This document shows, piece by piece, positions 24,933 to 35,593 of a stretch of 64,000 bases of DNA. Both the position numbers and the translations under genes were made by a program. The notes under the pieces were generated by a model. That model searched no databases, had not been told where the DNA came from, and was given only the letters and a program-made list of their open reading frames with translations. The DNA is taken from contig CP074573.1 in assembly GCA_018394295.1 (NCBI GenBank), forward strand, positions 2,363,156 to 2,427,155, given 5' to 3'. Source of the stretch: Mycoplasmatota bacterium. GTDB taxonomy: Bacteria > Bacillota_I > Bacilli_A > Haloplasmatales > Haloplasmataceae. The first letter of the stretch is position 1, and every line of letters starts with the position of its first letter.

Positions 24933-25865
24933 TTAATCAAATGCTTTAAGTAATAATTTAATTAATCTTTGTTCATCATTATATCCTTTTAAAAGACTTT
25001 CAAGGACAATATGATTACTATGTGTAAGATTTATTAAATCTTCAATTTCTTCAATAATGATATGTATTTCATTATTTTTAATGTAAATAGCAAAAATAGA
25101 ATTATAAACAATCATATCATCATTCAATGTTTTTAATATTTTTTCAGTCGTATAATTTCGATATTCATTTAAATCTTTTAGATATAAATTCAACTCTAAA
25201 TCACTATTTAAACTTACACGACAGTTCATAAAGTCAAATCGATGAAAATTTTTAATTAATCTTCCATCATAACTATCAAATTTTGATATTAAATATAATG
25301 CCTCAACTGGATATTCCTTATTTAATTTAAATGTATACCAATGATAATTAATTTTATTTTCTATATTATTGTTTAATATTTTATTTCCTGATGTATCATA
25401 TTCAACTAAATTACTAAACATTACTTCACTAAAAGTGAAATCATGATTTTCTAATTGTCCATTATAATTAAAATATGATTTATAATCGGTAAAATTATTA
25501 AATAATTGTAAATCATCAATTAATTCAGAATCAATCATTTTATTTTTATCATATTTAATACTAGGATTATCTTTTACTAATAATTTAGGAACAATTTCAT
25601 TTTGGAAATATTCATTTAATTGCGAATAGGATTGATGAATCTTGATTGTAATTTTATTATCAAATATGTAACCACCAATAATTAAAAAGATTAATAAAAC
25701 TAAAATAATAATCGTAAACTCAGTTAAATTAGTCTTTGATGTAAGAAATAAAATAATAATTAATGAAAATATCGAAATTAAAGGAATAATCCAAGAGAAC
25801 ATTTCTAATCGTTGTTTATCTTTCAAAAGTTTTTTTAACTTTTCATCTTTTAACACATCTCTCAT
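24933..25865 (-). CDS. DUF3137-like membrane protein
   Basis: 310 residues. Two adjacent membrane helices (about 24-42 and 48-66) are preceded by a charged N-terminus, and the rest is a soluble domain with many Asn, Tyr and Phe. The order (charged start, helix hairpin, then a domain with YFNYNGQLENHDFTFSEV) resembles DUF3137 proteins, whose function is unknown. There is a good terminator after the gene. The stop of the upstream M42 peptidase gene is 41 bases away, so co-transcription is possible. The start follows GGGGGAGAG. Family assignment is moderate. Confidence 0.65.
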   Translation of the reverse strand: MRDVLKDEKLKKLLKDKQRLEMFSWIIPLISIFSLIIILFLTSKTNLTEFTIIILVLLIFLIIGGYIFDNKITIKIHQSYSQLNEYFQNEIVPKLLVKDNPSIKYDKNKMIDSELIDDLQLFNNFTDYKSYFNYNGQLENHDFTFSEVMFSNLVEYDTSGNKILNNNIENKINYHWYTFKLNKEYPVEALYLISKFDSYDGRLIKNFHRFDFMNCRVSLNSDLELNLYLKDLNEYRNYTTEKILKTLNDDMIVYNSIFAIYIKNNEIHIIIEEIEDLINLTHSNHIVLESLLKGYNDEQRLIKLLLKAFD

Positions 25866-25906
25866 TTCTCTCCCCCATTCTTGTTTAAAAATATATTTTA
25901 ATAGAT

Positions 25907-26938
25907 TTATTTAGTTAGATAATGTGCCAGTAATTTCATAGAGGCCAAACAGGCATTATAATGAGTTCTTTCCATGCCGTGTGAAGCATGTACGCCAGGA
26001 CCTATGAGCGCTGCTTTAATATTATTACCACCACGTAAAGCTGCAGATGCATCACTTCCATAAAATGGATAAATATCAACAGCATGACTTAAATTTTCTG
26101 ATTTCGCGATATCTATTAAACGACTAGTCATAAAATAATCGTATGGTCCACTTGAATCTTTAGCACATATAGATACATCATATTCTGTACATGCTAAATC
26201 TTTACCAATACATCCCATATCAACTGCGATTAATTCTTCGATTTGACAAGGAATATGGCTTGAACCATGTCCTACTTCTTCGTAAGTAGATATGATAAAT
26301 TTTATTGTATTTTTTGGTTTTATTTTTTCATCGATAAAGGCTTTAAAAAGTGTAAAAATAATCGCAACTGATATCTTATCATCAATATGACGAGATTTGA
26401 TAAAATCATTTTCCGTAATGGTAGTTTTAGGATCAATTGCGATAAAATCACCATTACAAATCCCTAAATCTAATACATCTTGTTTATTTTTAACCATTTC
26501 ATCTATTCGAATCATTAAGTCATCGAATTTAGAACCTAATTTGTTAGCATTATCATAAACATGTGATGAATATGATGTAGTTAAAATGGTGCCTGAAAAT
26601 GTTTTATTATCACGGTTAAATATTGTACAATATTCTCCAATTAATGAATTGGGTTGATTTCCACCGATTGTAGTTATTTTCAAAGTCCCGTTTTGATTAA
26701 CCGAACGTACCATCAACCCTAACGTATCTACATGAGCTGATAATCCCACTGTATAATCTTTATTCTCTCCTTCAAACGTGATAATCGCATTACCCTTATT
26801 CGTTTTTTCTAAATGAAGATTTAATTCATTTGCATAATGTTCAATTTTTGTCATGATATTGTGACAATAACCACTAGGACTTGGAGTAGTTAATAATTCT
26901 TTCGCTAAATTTAAAAAATATGTTTTATTAAATTCCAT
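25907..26938 (-). CDS. M42 family metallopeptidase (glutamyl aminopeptidase/endoglucanase-type)
   Basis: 343 residues, the usual length. Metal ligands of the co-catalytic M42 centre are visible: His-Asp in LSAHVDTLG, Asp in SRHIDDK, Glu-Glu in STYEEVGHG, Asp in AVDMG and His in GVHASHGMERT. An inserted PDZ-like domain occupies about 75-165. Cytosolic enzymes of this family remove N-terminal residues from peptides, often forming large tetrahedral complexes. No signal peptide. The ATG is preceded by AGAGGTGATATAA. Upstream lies a block of 21-bp palindromic repeats. Confidence 0.9.
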   Translation of the reverse strand: MEFNKTYFLNLAKELLTTPSPSGYCHNIMTKIEHYANELNLHLEKTNKGNAIITFEGENKDYTVGLSAHVDTLGLMVRSVNQNGTLKITTIGGNQPNSLIGEYCTIFNRDNKTFSGTILTTSYSSHVYDNANKLGSKFDDLMIRIDEMVKNKQDVLDLGICNGDFIAIDPKTTITENDFIKSRHIDDKISVAIIFTLFKAFIDEKIKPKNTIKFIISTYEEVGHGSSHIPCQIEELIAVDMGCIGKDLACTEYDVSICAKDSSGPYDYFMTSRLIDIAKSENLSHAVDIYPFYGSDASAALRGGNNIKAALIGPGVHASHGMERTHYNACLASMKLLAHYLTK

Positions 26939-27103
26939 TTATATCACCTCTTTAATATTGTTAGAATAACTAATTACATCATGTATATATTCTAATCTTT
27001 CTTTTGAATATACAATGCTAGTAAATGTATAAGTATCAATAAACAACTATTATAAAAAATCAGCTGAATTATCTTCTTATTACATATATTATTTCAATTA
27101 TAT

Positions 27104-27188
27104 ATCATCTATGATAATATTTCAAATTATCTATGATAATACATAAATTATCTCTGATAATAGCTGAATTATCTTTGATAATACCTGA
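27104..27188. repeat. four tandem 21-22 bp units, each a TTATCNNTGATAA palindrome
   Basis: Units start at 27104, 27126, 27147 and 27168. The core is ATTATCTATGATAAT with changes mainly in the centre (TA, TC, TT) and in the spacer. Each is an inverted repeat (TTATC with GATAA), spaced close to two helical turns, so protein dimers would bind on one face. The block lies upstream of the M42 peptidase gene and just beyond the pyrR terminator. Confidence 0.75.
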
Positions 27189-27223
27189 ATTCAAATACAT
27201 AAAAGTTACAGGTATTAAATAAA

Positions 27224-27249
27224 AAAACTAGTGAACAATCACTAGTTTT
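27224..27249 (-). terminator. terminator of pyrR
   Basis: AAAACTAGTGA pairs perfectly with TCACTAGTTTT around a four-base loop, overlapping the end of the pyrR gene; A-rich before, T-rich after in the minus direction. Confidence 0.8.
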
Positions 27250-27772
27250 ATAACTTTTTAATATATACACCATCTTCAAGATCATTTTCTTGAAGAGAAA
27301 CAATAACTAACTCGCTATTAGCTGTAGGAATATTTTTCCCTACATAATCGCTTCTTATCGGTAATTCTCTATGTCCACGATCAATTAATGTCGCTAGTTG
27401 AATTTCTTTTGGTCGACCATAACTTAAGATGGCATCAAGTGCTGCTCGCACTGATCGTCCTGTGTATAAAACATCATCAACTAAAATAACTTTTTTATTT
27501 TCAACACTAAAATCAATGGTTGATGTATTAATGTCTTTTTTCGCAAAATCATCACGATAAGCTGTTATATCTAACTCACCAATTGGTAATTGAACACCTT
27601 CAATTTGATTTATGTTATCGCAAATCCTTTTTGCGATAACAGTGCCTTTATTTTTAATCCCGATGATTACTAAATCATCTGTTCCTTTATTTTTCTCCAA
27701 TATTTCATGAGCCATTCTTTTTAATGATCTAGATAAAGTACTTGCATCAATGATTAGCTTTAAATCATTCAT
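27248..27772 (-). CDS. pyrR: bifunctional pyrimidine regulator/uracil phosphoribosyltransferase PyrR
   Basis: 174 residues, matching PyrR. The PRPP loop is [18 protein letters not shown] (about 95-112), and the N-terminal [19 protein letters not shown] and DITAYRDD and the C-terminal [11 protein letters not shown] blocks are typical. PyrR binds UMP and attenuator RNA of pyrimidine genes and has weak uracil phosphoribosyltransferase activity. No pyr biosynthetic genes are in the window and I see no anti-antiterminator leader here, so any target is elsewhere. It follows the LtaS-like gene by 16 bases with GGAGGACTCT before the ATG, and is terminated immediately afterwards. Confidence 0.93.
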   Translation of the reverse strand: MNDLKLIIDASTLSRSLKRMAHEILEKNKGTDDLVIIGIKNKGTVIAKRICDNINQIEGVQLPIGELDITAYRDDFAKKDINTSTIDFSVENKKVILVDDVLYTGRSVRAALDAILSYGRPKEIQLATLIDRGHRELPIRSDYVGKNIPTANSELVIVSLQENDLEDGVYIKKL

Positions 27773-27788
27773 AGAGTCCTCCTTAATA

Positions 27789-29795
27789 TCAATTTCCGGT
27801 TAAATCTTCTTTTGATTTTGCTTCATAATAAGCAATTAAATCATATTTATTTATCATGTTTGACATATCAATTATACGATTTACTTTTTCACTTTGAAGA
27901 TTAATATAATCATTATTATCAATCATTTGATCAATCATTTCCTGTGTATAATGAGGATTCATAATATAATAATCATGATCACGGAATGAATAATAAATAA
28001 TTCCATCTGTCCAGTCACCATTTACAAATGGTACGATATTATTTTCAATTGAAAACATATCATGTCCTAAAGCAAACTCATTTTTGATTCCAAGCATGTT
28101 TTGTAAAGTTGGACCTACATCATATTCACCCATAATTGTCTTTATTTCTCTAGGTTTAATTTCTTCATTCCAAATAATAAATGGAACATGTGCTGTTGAT
28201 TTATATTGAACACGTGTTAAATCTTCTTGATAATAAAGTTCCATTTCATTAGATGGCAATTTAGCTGGATGGTCTCCATATAAAACAATTGACGTATCTT
28301 CTAATAATCCTCTTTCTTCTAAGAGTTTAATAAATTGTCCCAAGGACCAATCAGTATAACGAACTGCTTTAAGATAACGACATACTGTGGTATCTTCTAA
28401 ACCTATTGCCCCACAATCAATTGCTGGTTCTTCTACGCCTAATTCATCTTTTGTAATATATTTATCAACATCATTCCATGGTGTGTGATTTGTTAAGGTA
28501 ATTAATGTAGCAAGATATGGAGTCGTTGCATTTGCGATAATATCAGCAGACTGGTTGAAGAAATCATAATCACTGATACCTAATCCTATGGTTTGGTTTT
28601 CATTAAAATGATACTCATTTTTAGAAAAGAATACATCATAACCCATTACTTTATGCATAATATCTCGATTCCAAAATGAACCATTATTCCCGTGCATATA
28701 CATCGTTAAATATCCCTCTTTTTGAAGAAGATTTTGTGTTGTGGTATATGTTCTATCAAAATGGGTTAAAAATACTGTTCCGTTATTTACAGGTAGAAGT
28801 GATGAATTAAATACAAACTCACTATCAGCACTTGTACCGATACTTTGTTGAGTATAAAAATTACTAAAATATAATCCTTCATTAGCAAGTTTATTTAAGT
28901 TCGGTGTGATTTCTATCTCATTTCCATCAACATCTTGAACTTTTTGATTTACAACAAAATTTTCAATGCTTTCTGCATGAATAATTATAATATTTTTCCC
29001 TTTTAAAATATCTGTGTATTGATTCGTTTTATCAGTACTATTTTTTTCTTCAAAATAATCTAAAAATTCCTTATATTCAGATTCATTTGGTTTATGTTCA
29101 ATAAATACACCAATTGATTTATAAATATCAATTACATGATAATTATATAGCCCAAAATCTTGAACAACAATTGGACGATTCCATAATTTCTGTGCTTGTG
29201 AATAATTCGCTGGTGCAAGTGTAATTATCCCTGTAATAAATGCGATTAAAGCTAAACGTATAAAGTTTAAGCGATTAAAAACTCTAATCTTACTGTTTTC
29301 ATAATCAAAATTATTATATTTAAACACTGTTAAAGTAATAATTAAAGCAATTGATAATGTTAATAATACCCAATATAATATATCAAAAAATGACATTCCT
29401 ACTTGTGTGGCATCAGCAACATCTGAAAATAAGGTTAATTGTTTAATTAATGATAATGATAAAAATGTATCATAATAACGGTAATACATAATGTTTGAAT
29501 AATTTAATACGTATACAATGAAAGTTACAATAGAAAAATACACTATTCGTGTTTTCTTTTTCTTATAATTATAACTTAAAGCAACCACAAGGCAATACCA
29601 AGCAAAATTAAATAATAATGAACGTAAATTAAATATACTCATATCACTGGTTGCCTTTATAATCACATTAGGTATAAAGGCCGCAATTAAAAACCCTAGT
29701 AATAGTAAGTCTTCCCCTATTGCTGAGACACAACTTTCTACTACGAACATAATAAAGGTAATAAATTTATTTATTGTTTTAGATATTTGCTTCAT
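27789..29795 (-). CDS. LtaS-family lipoteichoic acid synthase-like sulfatase/phosphoglycerol transferase
   Basis: 668 residues from ATG 29795, chosen because GAAGGTGAG precedes it; the frame stays open for 20 more codons without a binding site. Five N-terminal membrane helices are followed by an extracellular sulfatase domain (about 245-620). Catalytic features: [13 protein letters not shown], the Thr nucleophile in [22 protein letters not shown] and YGDHPAKLP, which together bind the Mn ion and phosphate. LtaS polymerises glycerol phosphate from phosphatidylglycerol onto a glycolipid. The csbB-yfhO-gtrA set nearby suggests decoration of such a polymer. It may instead be a YfnI/YqgS-type paralogue. 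It shares a transcript with pyrR. Confidence 0.88.
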   Translation of the reverse strand: MKQISKTINKFITFIMFVVESCVSAIGEDLLLLGFLIAAFIPNVIIKATSDMSIFNLRSLLFNFAWYCLVVALSYNYKKKKTRIVYFSIVTFIVYVLNYSNIMYYRYYDTFLSLSLIKQLTLFSDVADATQVGMSFFDILYWVLLTLSIALIITLTVFKYNNFDYENSKIRVFNRLNFIRLALIAFITGIITLAPANYSQAQKLWNRPIVVQDFGLYNYHVIDIYKSIGVFIEHKPNESEYKEFLDYFEEKNSTDKTNQYTDILKGKNIIIIHAESIENFVVNQKVQDVDGNEIEITPNLNKLANEGLYFSNFYTQQSIGTSADSEFVFNSSLLPVNNGTVFLTHFDRTYTTTQNLLQKEGYLTMYMHGNNGSFWNRDIMHKVMGYDVFFSKNEYHFNENQTIGLGISDYDFFNQSADIIANATTPYLATLITLTNHTPWNDVDKYITKDELGVEEPAIDCGAIGLEDTTVCRYLKAVRYTDWSLGQFIKLLEERGLLEDTSIVLYGDHPAKLPSNEMELYYQEDLTRVQYKSTAHVPFIIWNEEIKPREIKTIMGEYDVGPTLQNMLGIKNEFALGHDMFSIENNIVPFVNGDWTDGIIYYSFRDHDYYIMNPHYTQEMIDQMIDNNDYINLQSEKVNRIIDMSNMINKYDLIAYYEAKSKEDLTGN

Positions 29796-29931
29796 CTTAC
29801 TCACCTTCTTTAATTTATATATCCAAAATAATTGTTTACATTCACTGAAAACCAATATAAAATTATAACAAATAATATTTCTTTTTTAAATACCAAAAAA
29901 CAAATTAATTAAATTGATAAGGATGATTTTC

Positions 29932-31617
29932 ATGAATTCACTACTCGTTGGAATAAACGCTAAATATATTCACACAAATTTAGCCATCAGATACCTCTAT
30001 ACCTATACTAAAGATACACACGATGTTGACTTTATTGAATTTACAATTAAAGACGACATCGAAAATATCATTGATAAAATTTTATCACTAAATCCATCAT
30101 TAATTGGTTTTAGTTGTTATATATGGAACATCGAATTAATTAAACAACTTGTAAAAATATTAAAATCTAAATCTAGTAAGATTAAAATATTATTAGGGGG
30201 ACCTGAAGTTAGTTATGATATAAACTATTGGTTTAATGCATTGCCGATTGATTTCATTATATCAGGTGAAGGAGAATATCCATTTAAAAAATTATTAGAA
30301 ACTTTAAAATCTAATGCTCCTTTTAATAAAGTACCTCAACTACATTATCGTCATAATCAAAAAATATATACCAGTCATGAAGAATATGTGATTGATTTAG
30401 ATACTTTAAAATCACCTTATCGTATAAAAGAAGACACATTAAGTCTTCCTAATCGAATTCAATATATTGAATCAAGCAGAGGTTGTCCTTACCGATGTAG
30501 CTATTGTTTAGCTTCATTAGAAAAACATGTTCGTTTTTTCAATATTGATACCATTAAACAAGAAATCTTGTACTTAATGAATCATGGAGGAAAAGTTTTT
30601 AAATTCTTAGACCGAACCTTTAATGCACGAATTGATTATGCGTTAGATTTATTTGAATTTATTATTAACAATCCTAAGGACGGTTGTGTTTTCCAATTTG
30701 AAATAACTGGTGAATTATTAGATGAGGAAATAATCTGTTACTTAAATGAACAAGCCCCACCTCATTTAATCCGTTTCGAAATAGGAATTCAATCAACAAA
30801 TGATTTTACCAATCGACTAGTTATGCGAAAACAAAATTATCAAAAACTAAAACATAATATAGAACTCATACAACAAGGTCGAAAGATTGATTTACATCTT
30901 GATTTGATTGCTGGACTTCCAAAGGAAGATTATACGTCTTTTATGAAAACTTTTAATGATGTATTTTTACTTCAGCCGCATGAATTACAATTAGGTTTCT
31001 TAAAAATGTTACGTGGAACAAAATTAAGAAAAGATGCTAGTCTTTATCAATATACGTTTCATAATACAGCACCTTATGAAATCATTGAACATATGGATTT
31101 ATCACAAAGTGATATTTATAAGATTCACTTAGCAGAAGACATGTTAGAAAAATATTATAATAGTCATCGCTTTAAAAAAAGCATCACTTATATTATAAAT
31201 TCTTATTATAAAAATAACAACTATAAATTCTTTGAAAATTTTGGGTTATTTTATTATAACCATCATCAACAAATGGCTTATCAAGTACATGATTTATGTT
31301 TAAGACTTCTAGCATTCTTAGAAAATGAAAGCTTCGATACCACCCATGTTCAATCACTTCTTATTTATGACTATCTAGAAAGAGCCAAAACACGGCCTAA
31401 AATTTGGTATCAAACACATCTTAATAAAAAAGACAAACACATACTTTTTAAATATATCGTTGACAATTATCAAGGTTATAATTTTGATTTACTATTTCGT
31501 TATGGTTTAATAGAAAAATTAACAATCCATCCACAAACCTATGAAATAGGAAATTATTATTTATTAAAAATGTTTACCCAATACAATCAAGAAATCATCA
31601 TTTTTTCAATAGAGTAA
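29932..31617 (+). CDS. B12-binding domain radical SAM protein (DUF4080 type)
   Basis: 561 residues from ATG 29932 (AAGGATG is 7 bases upstream). The N-terminal 130 residues are a cobalamin-binding-like Rossmann domain (LIGFSCYIWN, LLGGPEVSYD, ISGEGEYPF). The radical SAM core holds CPYRCSYC for the 4Fe-4S cluster, followed by FLDRTFN and GIQSTNDF. The C-terminal part (about 370-561) fits DUF4080. Proteins of this layout occur in anaerobes; the substrate is unknown and could be a tRNA, lipid or small-molecule methylation. No membrane segments. It is divergent from the LtaS-like gene and converges on the glycosyltransferase gene with a 16-base gap. Confidence 0.9.
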   Translation: MNSLLVGINAKYIHTNLAIRYLYTYTKDTHDVDFIEFTIKDDIENIIDKILSLNPSLIGFSCYIWNIELIKQLVKILKSKSSKIKILLGGPEVSYDINYWFNALPIDFIISGEGEYPFKKLLETLKSNAPFNKVPQLHYRHNQKIYTSHEEYVIDLDTLKSPYRIKEDTLSLPNRIQYIESSRGCPYRCSYCLASLEKHVRFFNIDTIKQEILYLMNHGGKVFKFLDRTFNARIDYALDLFEFIINNPKDGCVFQFEITGELLDEEIICYLNEQAPPHLIRFEIGIQSTNDFTNRLVMRKQNYQKLKHNIELIQQGRKIDLHLDLIAGLPKEDYTSFMKTFNDVFLLQPHELQLGFLKMLRGTKLRKDASLYQYTFHNTAPYEIIEHMDLSQSDIYKIHLAEDMLEKYYNSHRFKKSITYIINSYYKNNNYKFFENFGLFYYNHHQQMAYQVHDLCLRLLAFLENESFDTTHVQSLLIYDYLERAKTRPKIWYQTHLNKKDKHILFKYIVDNYQGYNFDLLFRYGLIEKLTIHPQTYEIGNYYLLKMFTQYNQEIIIFSIE

Positions 31618-31633
31618 TTTTAGAAAGGAATGC

Positions 31634-32611
31634 TTAATTGGTTTTTTCATCCAGCATTTCTTTTTTATTATTAACAATTTCATCAACAATATAAATTGGA
31701 CGATGCTTTACTTCTCCATAGATTCTTCCAATATATTCTCCTAGTAGTCCTAGAGAAATCAATGTGATTCCCCCAAGGAACAAAATAATAGACACAATAG
31801 TAGCCCATCCTGATACCTCAGTACCATTTACAATTCGATCAACAATAATATATACCATATAAACAAATGATAAGAAGGCACTAAACACCCCAAGTATCCC
31901 TGAAAATTTTAAGGGAATACTTGAAAATGAAGTTATCCCTTCAATTGCGTAATTGAATAGCTTAAAGAAACTCCAAGAACTGCTTCCCACAACACGATTG
32001 ACATTTTCATATCCTACATAGGTGGTTTTAAATCCAACCCATTCAAATAATCCTTTAGAAAAGCGATTATATTCTTGTAATTCTAATAATGCATCCACCA
32101 CTTTTCTTCTCATCATACGATAATCAGTTGCATTCTCTTTTATTTTAACATCACTCATTTTATTAATAAATCGATAAAAAAGTTTTGAATATAGGACTCG
32201 AAAAAATGATTCACTTTTATGATTTTTGCTTCTTCCTAATCGGTAGGCCCCTACTGAATCAAAACCTTCTTCTTTAATTAAACGTAACATTTCAGCCAAT
32301 AAGTGAGGGGGGTGTTGCAAATCAGCATCCATCACAACCACATAATCACCAGAAGATTCTGTTAATCCTGCTAACATGGCAGCTTCTTTACCAAAGTTTC
32401 TTGAGAAATTAATCGCCTTAATATGTTTATCTGAAGTTGTTAGTTTTTTTAATTCTAACCAGGTATTATCTTTTGAACCATCATTAACTAATAATATTTC
32501 ATAATCATAATTAGTAAATTCATGCATATATCGAGTAATTTCTTGATAAAATATAGGTATCATTTTTTCTTCGTTATAACAAGGAACAACTAATGTTATT
32601 TTTTCTTTCAT
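31634..32611 (-). CDS. GT2 family polyprenyl-phosphate glycosyltransferase (CsbB/GtrB-like)
   Basis: 325 residues from ATG 32611; GGTGTGGTGAG lies upstream, and the extra 15 codons before it lack a site. GT-A fold: VVPCYNEE at the start, VNDGSKDNTW, the metal-binding MDADLQHPP and the SRNFGKEAAMLAG block. Two C-terminal membrane helices (about 225-250 and 260-290) match CsbB, GtrB and dolichol-phosphate-mannose synthase types. It should transfer a sugar (often GlcNAc or glucose) from a nucleotide donor to undecaprenyl phosphate on the inner face. The divergent yfhO-like and gtrA-like genes complete a three-part envelope glycosylation set. Confidence 0.9.
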   Translation of the reverse strand: MKEKITLVVPCYNEEKMIPIFYQEITRYMHEFTNYDYEILLVNDGSKDNTWLELKKLTTSDKHIKAINFSRNFGKEAAMLAGLTESSGDYVVVMDADLQHPPHLLAEMLRLIKEEGFDSVGAYRLGRSKNHKSESFFRVLYSKLFYRFINKMSDVKIKENATDYRMMRRKVVDALLELQEYNRFSKGLFEWVGFKTTYVGYENVNRVVGSSSWSFFKLFNYAIEGITSFSSIPLKFSGILGVFSAFLSFVYMVYIIVDRIVNGTEVSGWATIVSIILFLGGITLISLGLLGEYIGRIYGEVKHRPIYIVDEIVNNKKEMLDEKTN

Positions 32612-32752
32612 TTTAATCTCACCACACCTTTTTAATGTCATTATTATATCACACATTATGGGATTATTTCATGAATATAATTCTTTTTTATACCTTTACT
32701 ACTATTTTTGCCAATGTTATAATTAACCTAAGTATTACAAATGGAGGACAAC

Positions 32753-35593
32753 ATGAAAAAATCTAATATAAATAAATCCCAAAACTATATCACAGGATAT
32801 AAAATCAATGATAAAGTAAATAACGCTTTTAAATTTTTTACTGATATATCTTCTTTTAAAAAAACTATGTTTCTTAGTTTACTTTTCGTTTTTTTATTTT
32901 ATCTTCCCTTTACATTTATCACTTTATTTTTAAATAAAGTTGTTTTTTTTCAACTAGATTATGTATATCAATTTTCAACAATTGTTTTTGACTTTCGTAA
33001 CCGGTTAATGGATTTAAACTTTTCTACATGGGATTTCAAAAATAGTATAGGATATGATTACTTTGCGAATTTTTACTATATTCCTCTAGATATTACCTTA
33101 CTTCCATACTTTTTATTTCCTTTCTTAGCTTATAGTAAATTAATGTGGCTATCCTTTATCTTTAAAGTAATGCTTGGAACAGCTGCTTTTTGTTATTTAT
33201 TAAAATTATATAAGATGAATCATAAAACCATATTGCTTGTATCCGTACTATATGGAACAGCTGATTTGTTTTTTGCACAAAATGTCTTCCCCTCGTATAC
33301 AGGATTAACTTTTTATATTCCACTTGTTTTAATCTCCATTGAATTGATGTTTCAAAAAAATAATTTTCTTGTATTCTCTCTTGTCATCTTCCAAATTTTC
33401 TTATTTAACTCCTATTGGGCTTGGGGATTATCACTCTTTATGGCATTCGCTTTATTAGTCCGTACAATCTATCATTTCTTCACATTTAAAAATTTGAATA
33501 ATCTTGACCCTTATATTAAATCCTGTTTGTTTATAGGAAAGAGTATTCTCTATTATTTACTAGGATTAGGTATTGCAGCATTCTTCTTTTTACCAACTTT
33601 AGGTATCATGCAAAATGAACCTCGCATGGAAATGAGTCAAACAGGAATTTTTAATATCATCCTATCCATATTTAAGACCTATAAGTTAGAATTTGGCGAT
33701 ATGGTCTACTACAAAGAGTTCTTTAAAATGCTTGTACCAAATCTTTATATGTATAGTGGTTTCTTCCATGATATAAAAGCAGATTATTGGTTAACCACAA
33801 ATCATGTTATTATTTATTCAAGTATACTAGCCTCATTTAGTTTATTCTTTTTGATTTTATATCCTACATTTCTAGCGAGTGAAAAATTAACAAAAGAACA
33901 ACTAAAAACATTTATCACCTTAAAAGTCGTCACATTTATCGCAACAATGATGGTATTATTCCCATTTACCGCTTATCTCTTTTCAATGAATTCAGGACCT
34001 TACCTTCGATGGCTTATCTTTTATGGGGTTTTACTTGTCATCGATTTTGCATTTATCTATCAATATAAATTATTTAACAATATATTGTTTGCTTCCTTTT
34101 TAGTAATATCAATAGGCTATCTAATCTTTAGTATTCAATACAACAGAAACTTTGTCGCTAAATACAAAGAAACTCACAACAACAAAGGACCTAATATTTT
34201 TACAGGGATTGATGAAAATGTAGCTTACACCATGATAATTGCTTTCATAGTAATTTTATTTTTGGTAATCTTTTTAGATAAATATATGCAGGCATCTATA
34301 ACTTTACTTATTGAAAGAGCGGTTGCCATTGGCTTAATCTTTTCTGTTTGTGTATCCCCTCATTTTACACGTGGTGTGAGACATGCAGACTTGTATCCAA
34401 GTGAAATCAATAAAATGATGAAAAAGGTTGAATTAGAAGACTACTACACAATGACTGAATATCTCTTTTATGATGATAATTCTTCTGTTGAAACCATGCA
34501 GGACATGACTTATTTATTTGATTTCCCTGTTTATAATAATTTTAATATCTTTCACTCTTTGATTAATCCATACTTTACTTTTCATTCATCAAACGATAAT
34601 CATAAACGCTACTATCGTTCATTAGATATTCCTTACCTCTACTATTATTACATGGACCCTTCCTTGTTCATTTTATCTGATTCTAAAGAAAATCCAATTA
34701 ATAATGGTATGTATGATCCAGATAGTGAATTAGTCGGTTATAAAGATATTGATGAATTAAATTCATTTTTATCTATTTATCAAAAGAAACCACAGTTTTC
34801 AATTGGTAATGGATTTACTACTTATTATAATTTAGAAAACAGAAATGAGTTTGATTACTTATGGTTAGAATCCTTATATGTCAATAATAGAGATGACAGA
34901 AATCAGGCGCTCATCAAATATTTAGAAGATAATGATTTCAAAGAAGAAGATGCTGTGAAAAATTCTTTTATTCACTATCTCAGATTTAATTTAAGTGACG
35001 CTACAGAATACGACATGAAATATTATCCTGGAGATTTTAATGAATTTCCAATTAATATTTCAAAAGCTGATACAGACGCTGTAATCATTGGTACTGTTTC
35101 TAAAAAGGTCTTTTCAATTGATAATGATGGAAATGTCAAACGTTGTTTCAATCGTTTTTGTTTAGTTCCAGATAGTGGTCTTAAAAGTATTGTTATTGAT
35201 AAAGAATACCCAACCTTCTATACAGTTGACAAAGAATACCTTAATGAAAAAACAGAACAAATCCTTAAATATTCTACTTATGATGTTAAAATAAATGGCA
35301 ATCATATATCCTCAAAAGTCGATAATGATCAACCAATCATTATGACTTATAAAGTAGGTTACGCGAAAGGATGGAATGTTTATGTTGACAATCAAAAGGT
35401 TAAAACTTTCCCATCCTATAATGGACAGATTAGTTTTATTATAAATGATGTTGGCACACATAAAATTGAATTAAATTATGAAACACCAAATTTGAAAAAA
35501 GGTATTTATATATCTACAGCATCAATTGTTATATTTGGTTCATTAACTTACTTAAAAATTCGTAAAAGAGGTAAAAGATGTATAAATTCGTAG
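32753..35593 (+). CDS. YfhO-family multi-pass membrane glycosyltransferase (GT-C)
   Basis: 946 residues from ATG 32753; GGAGG at 32743-32747 decides this start over the in-frame ATG at 32741 that contains it. About 12-14 membrane helices fill residues 40-540 and the last helix is near 915-935, with a large outer domain between. The acidic start of the first outer loop (FQLDYVYQF) and SYTGLTFYIPLVLI resemble YfhO proteins. In Bacillus-type bacteria YfhO uses undecaprenyl-phosphate sugar made by CsbB to decorate lipoteichoic acid. Here the divergent csbB-like gene and the gtrA-like gene, overlapping by 16 bases, support the same role. Confidence 0.85.
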   Translation: MKKSNINKSQNYITGYKINDKVNNAFKFFTDISSFKKTMFLSLLFVFLFYLPFTFITLFLNKVVFFQLDYVYQFSTIVFDFRNRLMDLNFSTWDFKNSIGYDYFANFYYIPLDITLLPYFLFPFLAYSKLMWLSFIFKVMLGTAAFCYLLKLYKMNHKTILLVSVLYGTADLFFAQNVFPSYTGLTFYIPLVLISIELMFQKNNFLVFSLVIFQIFLFNSYWAWGLSLFMAFALLVRTIYHFFTFKNLNNLDPYIKSCLFIGKSILYYLLGLGIAAFFFLPTLGIMQNEPRMEMSQTGIFNIILSIFKTYKLEFGDMVYYKEFFKMLVPNLYMYSGFFHDIKADYWLTTNHVIIYSSILASFSLFFLILYPTFLASEKLTKEQLKTFITLKVVTFIATMMVLFPFTAYLFSMNSGPYLRWLIFYGVLLVIDFAFIYQYKLFNNILFASFLVISIGYLIFSIQYNRNFVAKYKETHNNKGPNIFTGIDENVAYTMIIAFIVILFLVIFLDKYMQASITLLIERAVAIGLIFSVCVSPHFTRGVRHADLYPSEINKMMKKVELEDYYTMTEYLFYDDNSSVETMQDMTYLFDFPVYNNFNIFHSLINPYFTFHSSNDNHKRYYRSLDIPYLYYYYMDPSLFILSDSKENPINNGMYDPDSELVGYKDIDELNSFLSIYQKKPQFSIGNGFTTYYNLENRNEFDYLWLESLYVNNRDDRNQALIKYLEDNDFKEEDAVKNSFIHYLRFNLSDATEYDMKYYPGDFNEFPINISKADTDAVIIGTVSKKVFSIDNDGNVKRCFNRFCLVPDSGLKSIVIDKEYPTFYTVDKEYLNEKTEQILKYSTYDVKINGNHISSKVDNDQPIIMTYKVGYAKGWNVYVDNQKVKTFPSYNGQISFIINDVGTHKIELNYETPNLKKGIYISTASIVIFGSLTYLKIRKRGKRCINS

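Noticed and set aside
27104-27188. CRISPR array
   Set aside because: The units are about 21 bp with no unique spacers of constant length, and no cas genes are present.
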